Of a stretch of DNA of 64,000 nt, positions 18,324 through 29,000 are shown one piece after another. A program made the translations under genes and the position numbers. Each line of letters starts with the position of its first letter. Positions within the stretch are counted from its first letter, which is position 1. Source of the stretch: Endoryza sp044226045. Lineage in GTDB: Bacteria; Bacteroidota; Bacteroidia; Chitinophagales; Chitinophagaceae. A model generated the notes under the pieces. It saw nothing but the letters and a program-made list of their open reading frames with translations, was not told where the DNA came from and did no database searches. Location: the NCBI GenBank assembly GCA_044226045.1, contig JBGAHR010000011.1, positions 40,082 through 104,081 of the forward strand. Reading direction: 5' to 3'.

Positions 18324-21300
18324 CACGACTAACGATACCCAAAAAGTCATCAGCAGACAAAATGCGGGTTTCCCGGACTGGCTGGACTTTGACCGCTTGC
18401 GCATCGATAGTATGGAATATCTGGGCAACCTGTCTGGAAAGATCTGGACGGATCATAATACACATGACCCGGGTATCACTATACTGGAAACACTCTGTTA
18501 TGCAGTTATGGATCTTGGATATCGCAGCTCTCTGCCGTCCAAAGATCTTTTTGCGACCAATCCGGATAACGAATCTTCAGAAAACAACTTTTTCACGCCC
18601 GCCCAGGTGCTCACCTGCAACCCACTAACGATAACTGACTTTCGAAAACTATTGATAGATATAGAGGGAGTACGCAATGCCTGGCTAACAGTCGCCGAGG
18701 ATATCAGCACGGATGGAATCTGTGGAAGAAAATACCTGAAAGCACCACTTGCCTATAGAATGTATAATCCTAACCCGGTAAAATCTTCCTGTCTTAATTT
18801 CTTAAACGGCCTCTACCATGTACTCATCGAACCGGAAAAAGAAGAGCTGACAGAAACGGAAAAAGAAAAACTGAAAAAACATATCCATGATACACTCGCC
18901 GCACACCGAAATCTCTGCGAAGATTTCTACGATATAACATTCCTGTGTATTCAGAAGGTTGGAATATGCGCAGACATCGAACTGGATAATACTGTGCAAC
19001 CTCTCGATATTTACCCGCAACTGGTAAAAACGCTTCGGGACTTTTTTTCCGCCGCACCCAACTTCTACCGGCTGCAAGACTTGCTGGATAAAGGCCGCAA
19101 AATTGAAGACATATACGCCGGCAGACCCACAAACCTTGTCAACAGTCATGGATTTATAGACACCGAGGAACTGGAAAAAATGACTTTCAAGAAAGAAATC
19201 CATCTTTCTGACCTGTATAATGCGATCCTGCAAATCAAGGGTATTAATGCTGCCCGAAATATATCGATTGTCAATTGTGATGGAACCCGGTGCCTGCCGG
19301 GTCAGGTTACTGCCAATCAGAATAATCCCTGGATCTTTCATCTTTACGAAAATCACAGCGCCCGATACCATACCGAATGTTCGGGATTTCGGTTTACAAG
19401 GAATGGTCAGGAGCTGCCATTTCAATTGGCCGACGCGAACAAACAATTGCCGTTAACCTATTCAAATAAACAGTTCCTGGATAAAAAAAATCTTGACCTG
19501 TCAATTCCAAATGGTGTATACCGTCCTGACATAGCCGATTACCTGCCTATTGAAAACGAATTTCCAAAAGTATACGGTATTACGGATGGCAGCCTGCTGA
19601 AAGACAGCTCAGATGCAAGAAAAGCACAGTCGCTTCAATTGCGGGGTTACCTGCTTTTCTTCGATGTGCTGTTGTCCGGATACCTGTCTCAATTAAAAAA
19701 CATCCGCCAGCTCTTTTCTTTCCGGGATGATGGCTCCGGGAAAACCTATTTCTCCAACAAACTGCCCGAAACTGACGGATTGAAAAAACTGTTAGGTATC
19801 GATCCGGAAAAAACAGGAAGCAGTCATCACCTGGCCTATCCGGTAAACATAAAATTATTACAGAAGCTGATCGCAAACGGAAGTCTCCCTGCCTGTGATC
19901 CTTCCTCCCAGCTACCACCCTATCATTTTCGTTGCGCCAGTGAAAGAGACAATGCCATTCGCCAGTTCGCTATCGATTTTGAATCGGGCAACTTCTCAGA
20001 ATTCCTTTTGCAAAGCAAAAAGAACTGCTGGGTATTTTACCTGCAAAGCAGCGTCAGTCAAATCGTATTGATGTCAACGGAGCAATTCAAAACCGAACAG
20101 GCCGCCAGGGCAGCGATCGCCTCTTTACAGTATCATCTATCAGTAGCAAGAAACTACCGGACTTCCAATGATACAGAACATTCCAGGTACAGCTTCCGCG
20201 TGGCCACCATGCAATATGATTATTGGGATTATCTGCAAATGCTGACAGAGAATGAGACCCGGTATACCGGAAGAAGAAATCAGTTTCTCGACCATCTGTT
20301 GGCGAGGTTTGCCGAAACATTCACAGATTACGCCCTGCTGTCTGCACCGTTTCTTCAACCACTCCCCTTGCAAAAGGAAAACATACGGCAAAAAGAGGCC
20401 TTCCTGCAATCCTTCCCCGACCTTAGCAGCAACCGGGGAAAAGCGTATGATTATACGCTGGATGGATGGAATAATAATAATGTCTCCGGATTTGAAAAAC
20501 GGGTGACGGCCTATGCAGGTATGCCTGCTGCCGGACTCAACAACCTGTGTCACTTCGAAGTGCTGGAATATGAAGAGCAAACCGTGGTTCAGCTTCACTC
20601 GGGGCAACAATTGTTCTTCAGCAGCGAACAGCCCTTTGAAAGTCGGGAAGAAGGTAAGGAAGAAGTAAGAAACCTTCTAAAATCCATGCAGGATGTGTCG
20701 AATTACAGCTTGTCCGCGAAATTCGACAAGATACAACTCAGCATCAGAAGTTCCCAGGCACTTTATGAATACCCACATTTGCTCACCGAACAGGAAGCTA
20801 AAACGGCGGTCTCCCAATTTGCAAGGATGACTACAACAGAAGCGTACAAAGAAGACATTCAACCAAGCAGGTACCGTCACCATTTTACACTTCAAAACAA
20901 AGCATCCCGGCTTGAATGGAGCCGGAAAGAGCCGATTTACACAACTGAAAAAAGTTTTTCCATTCCACCTGATTTCCTGTCGGACTTCGCCGACGGATCT
21001 CATTGGGAAGCAATAGGAGAAGAAAAGGAAAAGAGGCCGGAGCACTTCGTTGTTCATCCCGATGATCCATCCCTGTTCATGCAATCCGACAATCTTGTCC
21101 CCTATTTCAATCGGATAGATGTTCGTGACAGAACAGATATTTTCCAGTTTACTTTATCAGACACAGATAAGTCTTTTTTCTTCCTGTCGGAATCTGACTA
21201 TGCTGATGAACTGGAAAGCAAAAAGGATCTTACCCGATTGCAATTCCTGCTGGCCGATGAAAAAAACTATATTATTACTGAAACCGGAAAACTCTATTCA

Positions 21301-24300
21301 CTACAAATCATTCAAAATGGCAAAAAAATTGCCACCAACAAAATTGAAGTTCCCTCCCCAGAAGAAGCAAAGAAAGACCAGCTTCGATTGACACAATATT
21401 TTTTACAAAGGTTATTTCAACTGACCGACGTTACAAAGGAAGATTTGTATAGATATACGCTTGTACTGGGCAAGCCGGGCAGTCCGGAATTTCACTTTTT
21501 AAGTCAGCACGAATACCCTACCTGGGAAGAAGCTTTCCGCCAGGGAAGCCAGCTCGCGCTTTTACCCGATGGTCTGACTGTTACAATTGCAAAAAAACAG
21601 CAGCTTCAACTAAAAAAAGAGGACCATGTTTGGGCCTCTCACAACCTGGCCGAATCAGACGATCCGAAGCTCTCAAAAAAACAGGCAGAAGAACTGATAG
21701 AGTTGAAAAGACGCTTTAATAAAATCTCACTCGACCCGAAGTCCGACATCATCCATGAAATGGTAAAACCGGCTCCGGTAAGCGAAGATGGCAACTTCGG
21801 TTACCGGCTGGTAAAAAAAGATGGCTATTATGCCAGGCTGCAGCTTGACGGCGACTATTCAGATAAGAAAGCAAAAAAAGCCGCGATCAAATCAACTTTC
21901 CAGGAATTCATCAATGAATCGCCTCACCTGGATATTTGTTATGGAGGCAATATCTTCCGCGAGATCGTAGATAAAAAAACTGGCGCCAGCTGGTATCACT
22001 TCCAGGTAAAATCGAATGAGGGCGACCTGGTTCTTTTCGAAAGCGCTTCCGGATACCCAAGCAAAGAAAAGGCCAATGAAGCTTTCAGGCAATCCTATGC
22101 CGACATATTGAAGCTGGCACTTGATATCAACCAGTATGGTCAATCGATCAATTTCGAGGAAGAATGGAGTCAATCCCGAGGGACTTGTGCAAATTCGGCC
22201 ATCAAGGTGAATATTCCGGATGCTACCATGAAACGGTATTCATATAATCGGGAAGCAGCCGCCAAAGACCTGTCACGGATAGCTGCCAGTTTTCCAGTCA
22301 GAATCATTTCACCCACCGATGAACTCTTCAGTATCTATTTCCCTTGCGCAGACATCAAAACCAATACCGAAACAGGAACCAACTGCCAGGACCTGACGCC
22401 AAAATATTACTATTTTGAGTATACATCCCCTAAGTCGGAAAAAGTAAAATGGATCAGCACTAACTACTATTCCCGGCCGGAGGAGGCTAACAAGGCCTTT
22501 CACTTCTTCCTTTCTCTGCTTCGCTACAGGGGAAACTATCATATAGATTACAAAGAATGTGATCGGGCTTGTCAATGGCAACTCTATATCAGGGAGGTGT
22601 TGGCCGTTAGTGCCCACCGTTATCCCGACAGACCGACGGCATGGGGAGAAAAAGGGGTTCAGAAATTCATTACCGTATCGCAATCGAAAGGAGCGTTTAA
22701 CAGCTACTTCGATCCCCAGCGCTGCCAGTACACTTTCAATGTTGCCTGCGGAGAGATGGGCCTTATTCATCCTTGTCAGTATGAAACAGCCGACCTGCGC
22801 GACAAAGCCCTTGAAAAACTGATCACCGCCGCCATGCGTTGGAACGATGATTTCAATTCACTAACGGGTCCTTTCTGGGAAGAAGTCACCTCGAAACTGG
22901 AGCAGTTTGTAATATATCGTCAGAAAAAAGATACGACCCCCTGCACCACCATCCAGGAAATTATCAGCATCATCCGTAAAACCGAATCCGGTACAGATAG
23001 CGAAGACGAGGTGATCAGACAATTCAATAGCCTGTCGCAGGAAAAGAAACAGGCTGTATTTGCATTGATCAATAATTTCCCGATCAAACAACATGCAACC
23101 AATAATAAATTTTACCTCGAGATAAAGTTCCCGGGATTTGGCTATGATGAAAAAAACAAAACCCTGCAATCGAGCATAGCCGGCAACGATACTGATGGAT
23201 GCAACGAGTGCAACTGCCTGGCCTGGGTAAGCGAATGCTGCTTCGATACCTGCCAGGAAGCCTTACATTACTATTACCATTCACTAAAATGCCTTGCCAA
23301 CCCGGGAAACTACCTGCCGGTATACGAATGTGAATGCGGGCCATACGGCATCCGGTTCTTTTGTAAATGCCATTCGGAAACCAGGCAAAAAACAGAAAGA
23401 GAAGTGTTGGTGACAAAGGACTGTTGCAACGAAATAGAAGCCTATAATCCCAACAGCTATCCAACCCCTTCACTGGCTTGTGATGCGATTACAAGAGCGC
23501 GTCGCCTGATCAATGCAGAAGGGCTGCACATAGTGGAGCATATTCTGTTAAGACCCCATTGTCATTCCCAGGACCAATCTACCGACAAAACCAGGATCAC
23601 ACCGGATTGCCAGTGCCTGATCAACACCTGCTCTTCCTTGTCCGATTGCACCTTTGAGTGGATTGTTCCTTCTGAAGACCCCTGCGACAAAGACAAAAGC
23701 TATTGCTTTACGCCTGGTGCAGACCCTTATTCCTTTATTGCCACTGTTCTTCTTCCAGCATGGCCCGAACGATTCAGAAGAGCGGAAAACAGGGCATTGA
23801 TTGAAAAACGATTGTACCAGGAAGCGCCATCACACATCATGCTCCGGATTTTATGGGTCTCTCCCAAAGACCTTTGTGAGTTTGAATATCTGTATAAAAA
23901 CTGGATTAAATGGTTATCACATAAAACCATTTGCGGCCCCCATGATACACCCTGTGATCTGATCAGGTTCCTCTTTGCCAGAGAATCGATGGTTCGTGAA
24001 GATCGAAAAGAATGGGTATTCGAGTGTTTCAAAGGGGAATATTGCATCCCCTGCAAGGAAGAGGTACAACCCGTCAATCCCTGCTTCTCCCGTCATGGGG
24101 AGCCGGCCGACAGCAACCTTTATGTAAATACCATTAACAATCTTTACTGCTGGAAAGAGATTTGCCCCCGACCGAAACTGAAGCGGGAACTAAAATCCCT
24201 GTCTGCAAAAGGCAAATCCGATTTAGAGGAAGAAGAGCTGTCAGCCGAAAGATTAATTGACGCAAGGTTGAACTCCTGGCGAGAGCTGAGCTCACAAATA

Positions 24301-24669
24301 ACTAAAAACTCGCTGAATAATCTGGCTGGTAAAACATCCGCTTTTCTGCTGGATCCCCGACCCTCAGCAAAAGCCTATGCAACACTGATGCGGGAACTGA
24401 TTGAAAACAAAACAGCAGAACCCGGTGAGGAGCTATCGAAAGCATTCCGGAAAAAACTTGTAATAGCAGCAACCTGGTACTTTTTCGACACTACCCTGCT
24501 CAACCATGACCCGGACGAGAAATTGAAAGACCTTAAACATACACTGGCTAAACTGAAGAAAAACGACTTGTTGCCCGAATATGAATCCTGGAATGAAAAA
24601 GAGTTAAGACAAATTGACAACGAGGTGGATGTCGAAAGAATTAAAAAACTTTTTAACCAGCTTTCATGA
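18316..24669 (+). CDS. Giant baseplate protein (Pvc12-like) with internal module array
   Basis: This 2117-aa protein opens with a J-type wedge motif, WTDHNTHDPGITILETLCYA (about residues 40-60). Its C-terminal part has the eCIS-typical GLHIVEHILLRP and LLPAWPERFRRAENR blocks (about 1735-1835), interleaved with many cysteines (for example CNECNCLAW, YECECGPYG, DCQCLINTC). Between about 560 and 1500 lies a run of at least seven diverged modules. Each is a short beta hairpin, then a [ST]..[YF].[ST]...A pattern and a helix, resembling DUF1508/YegP modules. The baseplate role is by homology. The module array may be a surface or receptor-binding region, which is speculative. Confidence 0.82.
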   Translation: MADTTNDTQKVISRQNAGFPDWLDFDRLRIDSMEYLGNLSGKIWTDHNTHDPGITILETLCYAVMDLGYRSSLPSKDLFATNPDNESSENNFFTPAQVLTCNPLTITDFRKLLIDIEGVRNAWLTVAEDISTDGICGRKYLKAPLAYRMYNPNPVKSSCLNFLNGLYHVLIEPEKEELTETEKEKLKKHIHDTLAAHRNLCEDFYDITFLCIQKVGICADIELDNTVQPLDIYPQLVKTLRDFFSAAPNFYRLQDLLDKGRKIEDIYAGRPTNLVNSHGFIDTEELEKMTFKKEIHLSDLYNAILQIKGINAARNISIVNCDGTRCLPGQVTANQNNPWIFHLYENHSARYHTECSGFRFTRNGQELPFQLADANKQLPLTYSNKQFLDKKNLDLSIPNGVYRPDIADYLPIENEFPKVYGITDGSLLKDSSDARKAQSLQLRGYLLFFDVLLSGYLSQLKNIRQLFSFRDDGSGKTYFSNKLPETDGLKKLLGIDPEKTGSSHHLAYPVNIKLLQKLIANGSLPACDPSSQLPPYHFRCASERDNAIRQFAIDFESGNFSEFLLQSKKNCWVFYLQSSVSQIVLMSTEQFKTEQAARAAIASLQYHLSVARNYRTSNDTEHSRYSFRVATMQYDYWDYLQMLTENETRYTGRRNQFLDHLLARFAETFTDYALLSAPFLQPLPLQKENIRQKEAFLQSFPDLSSNRGKAYDYTLDGWNNNNVSGFEKRVTAYAGMPAAGLNNLCHFEVLEYEEQTVVQLHSGQQLFFSSEQPFESREEGKEEVRNLLKSMQDVSNYSLSAKFDKIQLSIRSSQALYEYPHLLTEQEAKTAVSQFARMTTTEAYKEDIQPSRYRHHFTLQNKASRLEWSRKEPIYTTEKSFSIPPDFLSDFADGSHWEAIGEEKEKRPEHFVVHPDDPSLFMQSDNLVPYFNRIDVRDRTDIFQFTLSDTDKSFFFLSESDYADELESKKDLTRLQFLLADEKNYIITETGKLYSLQIIQNGKKIATNKIEVPSPEEAKKDQLRLTQYFLQRLFQLTDVTKEDLYRYTLVLGKPGSPEFHFLSQHEYPTWEEAFRQGSQLALLPDGLTVTIAKKQQLQLKKEDHVWASHNLAESDDPKLSKKQAEELIELKRRFNKISLDPKSDIIHEMVKPAPVSEDGNFGYRLVKKDGYYARLQLDGDYSDKKAKKAAIKSTFQEFINESPHLDICYGGNIFREIVDKKTGASWYHFQVKSNEGDLVLFESASGYPSKEKANEAFRQSYADILKLALDINQYGQSINFEEEWSQSRGTCANSAIKVNIPDATMKRYSYNREAAAKDLSRIAASFPVRIISPTDELFSIYFPCADIKTNTETGTNCQDLTPKYYYFEYTSPKSEKVKWISTNYYSRPEEANKAFHFFLSLLRYRGNYHIDYKECDRACQWQLYIREVLAVSAHRYPDRPTAWGEKGVQKFITVSQSKGAFNSYFDPQRCQYTFNVACGEMGLIHPCQYETADLRDKALEKLITAAMRWNDDFNSLTGPFWEEVTSKLEQFVIYRQKKDTTPCTTIQEIISIIRKTESGTDSEDEVIRQFNSLSQEKKQAVFALINNFPIKQHATNNKFYLEIKFPGFGYDEKNKTLQSSIAGNDTDGCNECNCLAWVSECCFDTCQEALHYYYHSLKCLANPGNYLPVYECECGPYGIRFFCKCHSETRQKTEREVLVTKDCCNEIEAYNPNSYPTPSLACDAITRARRLINAEGLHIVEHILLRPHCHSQDQSTDKTRITPDCQCLINTCSSLSDCTFEWIVPSEDPCDKDKSYCFTPGADPYSFIATVLLPAWPERFRRAENRALIEKRLYQEAPSHIMLRILWVSPKDLCEFEYLYKNWIKWLSHKTICGPHDTPCDLIRFLFARESMVREDRKEWVFECFKGEYCIPCKEEVQPVNPCFSRHGEPADSNLYVNTINNLYCWKEICPRPKLKRELKSLSAKGKSDLEEEELSAERLIDARLNSWRELSSQITKNSLNNLAGKTSAFLLDPRPSAKAYATLMRELIENKTAEPGEELSKAFRKKLVIAATWYFFDTTLLNHDPDEKLKDLKHTLAKLKKNDLLPEYESWNEKELRQIDNEVDVERIKKLFNQLS

Positions 24670-26075
24670 AACATGTGATCCAAAAACAAATACTGGATAT
24701 ATCCACCAATACCACCGAGGGGGCTTTTGAACTTCAGCAGCGGGTAAACGATTTTTTTTACTTGTCTATCCTGCCCGTTCTCGAAGCCTCCTTTGATCAG
24801 CTCTCAAACGATCAGCAGGTGTTTCAGCTGGATAAACTTGAAATAGACCTTGGCCGGTTCTCGATGAAAGATATTCAACGCGAAGCCTGGAGTCAACTGG
24901 TATTGATAAAACTCCGCCGAGAACTGAACGATCATTTAAGATTGTCCGGTAAAAAATCCCCTTCCGTAGAAAGAGCTGTATCCGCTTCTGCCCAATGGAT
25001 CTACTACATGAAAACAGGTCACCTTGCCTGGAATACCGTTCGCAGCACCCGTGAATGGTTCACAAGCGTACTGGAGGGATTCGCCTCCGATAGCAAAGCT
25101 GTTGAAGAACTGAAAAAGTTGATTCTGGAAAATCCGGTTGCGCTCCGACGGATCACACTATTGCATGCTGCAGAATGGCTGACTCATATCGTTGAAATAA
25201 TCACCGCAAGCCGACAACAATTAATTCCGGCTCTCATTGAAATGCTTGAACACATGCCATCCGACCAGGTTTCAAAAGAATCCTCCTCTTCGAACCGGGA
25301 GACCTTGCGAATGTTCTGGCAACGGATTCTTACAAAGGTTGCAGCAATGCCGGCTATCCCATCAGAGGAGTTGATTGATCAGTGCGTCCTTCAACACTTA
25401 CCCAAACCTGGATTGAAAAATATGCTGCGGGTAAAGCATCCCTCTCAAGTTAGAACCATATTAACCCCGCTCATTCAAAGAGCCCTGAAAGCTTCTAAGC
25501 AACCCGTTATTCTCCCGGTCGAAGACAACAAGAACCCGATACATCTGAAAGAACAAGAAACATTGATACCGGAAGATGGCATATATGTGGGAAGTGCAGG
25601 CCTGGTGCTGTTGCATCCTTTTCTTCAACGATGCTTTACCTATACCGGATTCTGGAATGGGGCGGCATTCGCCTCCGTTGAAAGCCATCAAAAAGCTGTT
25701 CTGTTGTTGCACTGGATGACTGCAGGAGAACATTTGGCCCAGGAACATGAACTGGTAGTTCATAAAGTACTCTGTGGCTATCCAATTCATGAACCGATCG
25801 ATACCGCGATCAAACTGCAGGAAGAAGAGATGAAGATCGCCGGAGACTTACTGGACGCAGTCATCTCCTCATGGAGCATTCTGAAAAATACTTCACGAGA
25901 AGGACTGCAACAACAATTCATTCTACGAAACGGAAAACTGATCAATAAAAACCAGGAATGGAAACTACAGGTTGAAAGCAATACCGTCGATATACTACTG
26001 GACCATTTACCCTGGACAATCAGCAGGATCAGGTTACCCTGGATGGCCCAGTGGTTAAAAGTGGAATGGAGATAA
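24666..26075 (+). CDS. Contractile injection system tape measure protein
   Basis: This 469-aa protein begins MKHVIQKQILDI, then FQLDKLEIDLGRF (about residues 52-64), both typical of the CIS tape-measure family (Pvc14-like N-terminal domain). The family ends are present, including GLVLLHPFLQRCF (about 315) and the closing PWTISRIRLPWM block. It sets tube length and may guide cargo into the lumen. Its start overlaps the upstream stop by 4 bp. It is short for the family, which would predict a short tube if length scales with the ruler. Confidence 0.86.
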   Translation: MKHVIQKQILDISTNTTEGAFELQQRVNDFFYLSILPVLEASFDQLSNDQQVFQLDKLEIDLGRFSMKDIQREAWSQLVLIKLRRELNDHLRLSGKKSPSVERAVSASAQWIYYMKTGHLAWNTVRSTREWFTSVLEGFASDSKAVEELKKLILENPVALRRITLLHAAEWLTHIVEIITASRQQLIPALIEMLEHMPSDQVSKESSSSNRETLRMFWQRILTKVAAMPAIPSEELIDQCVLQHLPKPGLKNMLRVKHPSQVRTILTPLIQRALKASKQPVILPVEDNKNPIHLKEQETLIPEDGIYVGSAGLVLLHPFLQRCFTYTGFWNGAAFASVESHQKAVLLLHWMTAGEHLAQEHELVVHKVLCGYPIHEPIDTAIKLQEEEMKIAGDLLDAVISSWSILKNTSREGLQQQFILRNGKLINKNQEWKLQVESNTVDILLDHLPWTISRIRLPWMAQWLKVEWR

Positions 26076-29000
26076 AAGATATTCAGTCGAAGGTGTCTAA
26101 CCCGAATATGAAGAAGACAACTCACACATCAAAACCGGATGTTCATAGAGCATCGTCTCCTTTCGTTGCAAAGAAAGAAGGCGAATCAGGTCATGATGCG
26201 GAGCAGGAGCCATTCGTACCGGGGTCTGAATCGCCTTCCCTCCAATGCAAGCTACGGGTCGGTGCGCCAAACGATCCTTACGAAAAAGAAGCCGACCAGG
26301 TTGCAGACAGGGTAGTAAATAGTTTGTCAACTCAACCCATTGCAAAAGCCCCGGAACAAGGCGTTGAACACAACCCTTCCATTTCCACTTTATTGCAACC
26401 CAAATGTGCAGAATGCGAAAAAGAAGAGCAGCAGGAAAAAGAAAAAAATACCGATAAACACACTATACAGCGCAAACCCATATTCGAAAGCAGGGCGGAA
26501 AAAGAGGGAATCCAACGAAAGTGTGACCACTGTAAAGAAGAAGAAACAAACATCCGGCGTAAAGGATCCGATCCCGTAAAGGAAGCCAGTTCGTCGCTTG
26601 AAAATAAAATTACCGCGTCATCCTCCGGCGGCCATCCAATGGCACCGCAGGTCAGTCGCTCTATGGGCCAGGCTTTTGGCACCGACTTCTCTGGCGTAAG
26701 AATACACGATGACACCGAAGCGGCAGAAATGAGCAGCGAATTGAACGCGCAGGCATTTACCAAAGGAAATCATATTTATTTTAACCAGGGTAAATACACC
26801 CCCGAAGACAGAAGCGGCCGTCACCTGCTGGCACACGAGCTGACACACACCATCCAGCAGGGAAGCAGTCCATCCGCCAGTAATTCCATCCACAAAAAAG
26901 ACGATCCGCCTGCCGACCCCGTTCCCACTGCAGAAGGCTTTGCAGAAGAGAAAGGTGGCGTCATTAATGTTTACCTCACCAATTTCGCTTTAAAAAGATA
27001 TGCCTGTACGTTCAACCTCGACAACGGCAAAGACTACCTGATGCCGAAAGAAGAACGGAACACAGACCAGAAAGCTATCTGGAAAGAAAAAACCAAAGAT
27101 CACGTCTCCAATTTCGTCGAAAAATTTGTGGTCGATAAGTCATTACAGACCGAGCCGATGCTGATGCTTACCCTGGTATCCAATGATGCCACAAAAGTGT
27201 ATGGTACCAAAGAGCAAATGAAGGGAGAAATGGCTGTTCCATTCTGGGATCTGGGCGGCAATGCCACCATACACCAGGTAGAGCATGGAATCGACTGGCA
27301 GATACTCGGAAAAGATGCGGACCATATTGACAACCTCGTATTGCTGGACAGGAGAAGCAATTCCCAGCTGGGCAGTTCGGTCAGGAAAAATATCAACGCC
27401 AATCTGCGCGCCATCTTCAAAAATTATGAAACCAAAATTCCCGCCTTAAAGAAACTCTCTCCCACCAAAGCAAAGAAGAGGCAGGATATCAATATTTATT
27501 TCAGGGGATTTCAGCAGGAAAAAGATACCGCCTCCGGATCTATTATTTCCAAATCCAATCTTGGTGGAAAAAACGAACCCTATAAACAGGAATACTTCAA
27601 ACTCGAAAAAGCCAATATCCCTAAAGGTTATTTTGTGTTAAGAACCAGTACCGACCGGGCAGGCTACCTGTTGCCATACAGTCCAAATGGAAAACTGGTA
27701 GGCAATTTCAAGATCACCACCGTCGGCGACCCGAAACTGGCTTCCATCAAACTGGAGCCACAAGTCAATGATGGAAGAAAAGTTTTGGTTAAAGCCAAGG
27801 ACTACGATGGTGTTACCATCGAGAATGAAGGAGAAACAGAAAATGTCTTTATCACCAATAGCCAGAAACTGGCTATACGGATGCGTGACTTCATCGGCGT
27901 GAAATACCTCAGCCCCATCGTACTGGATACTCCTGAACTCACCCCTAAGTTTGGTCTGAAAGTTTCCGGCAAAGTGGTAACCGATGTTCCTTTTCTGAAA
28001 GAAAACAATATCGATATCAGCTTTGAACTGATGGATGGCGAATTCAGTATCCAGGCCAGCATAACCGATATCGCCAGCTTTCCCAAACCTTTTGAAGTAA
28101 CCTACAGCTCCCTTTTTATCAGAGCCAGTTCAAAAGAAGGACTGTCTGTAGGAGGTGAACTGGAATTTCAAATTGAAAAATTAGGGAAGGGTAAACTGAG
28201 TGCCATTAAAGGAGAAGAAGGGTTCGCGATCTCCGGAAAATTTGAATTCGAAAGTAAAAAGTTTGAAGGCTCCAATATCACCGCAAAATACATCAACAAT
28301 AACTGGGAAATAGGCGGCACACTGCATGTTGGTAAAAACCAGTTCAAGGGAATTGAATCGGCCAATATATCTGTCAATTATGGAAAAGATGGCAACAAGT
28401 TTCTCAGTTTTGGCGGCAATGCCAAACTTGATATACCGGGAATAGATACCCTTTCGATTGATGGGGAAATTAAGGACGCGAACAATTTCCGGATACATGG
28501 CACAGCGGATATCAAAAAAATGACCGGCGTGAAGAGCGGCAACATCGATGCCACCGTAACGAAAACCGCGGATGATTTTGAACTGGCCATGAGTGGTAAC
28601 GCAGAACCCGACTTACCCAAAATGCCGGGAGAATTAAACACCAAACTATCTATTTCCTACAATAGTAAAACGGATATTTTCCAGGCAAGCGCCGATTTCA
28701 GTTACACCAAAGGCATGGTAACGGTGAAAGTCAAAATCGGCGTTTCCAATGCGGCCGTAGAAAAGGGTGTATTGACCGATGCAAAAGGGAATAAACTGGT
28801 TTACTTCGGTACGGGCAGTGTCACTGTGAAACTGATCGAAAATAAGGCAGATGCAACTTTTACAGCAACCGTAAAACCTGGTGGAGAACTCTTCGTGAAT
28901 GGCGAAGCAAACCTGAAGAACATTGAACTGATGAAAGAGTTCGATGAAAAAGAAGTTTTGAAATTCCCCGGATTACACGTTCCTGTAGTTGGAGTACCCT

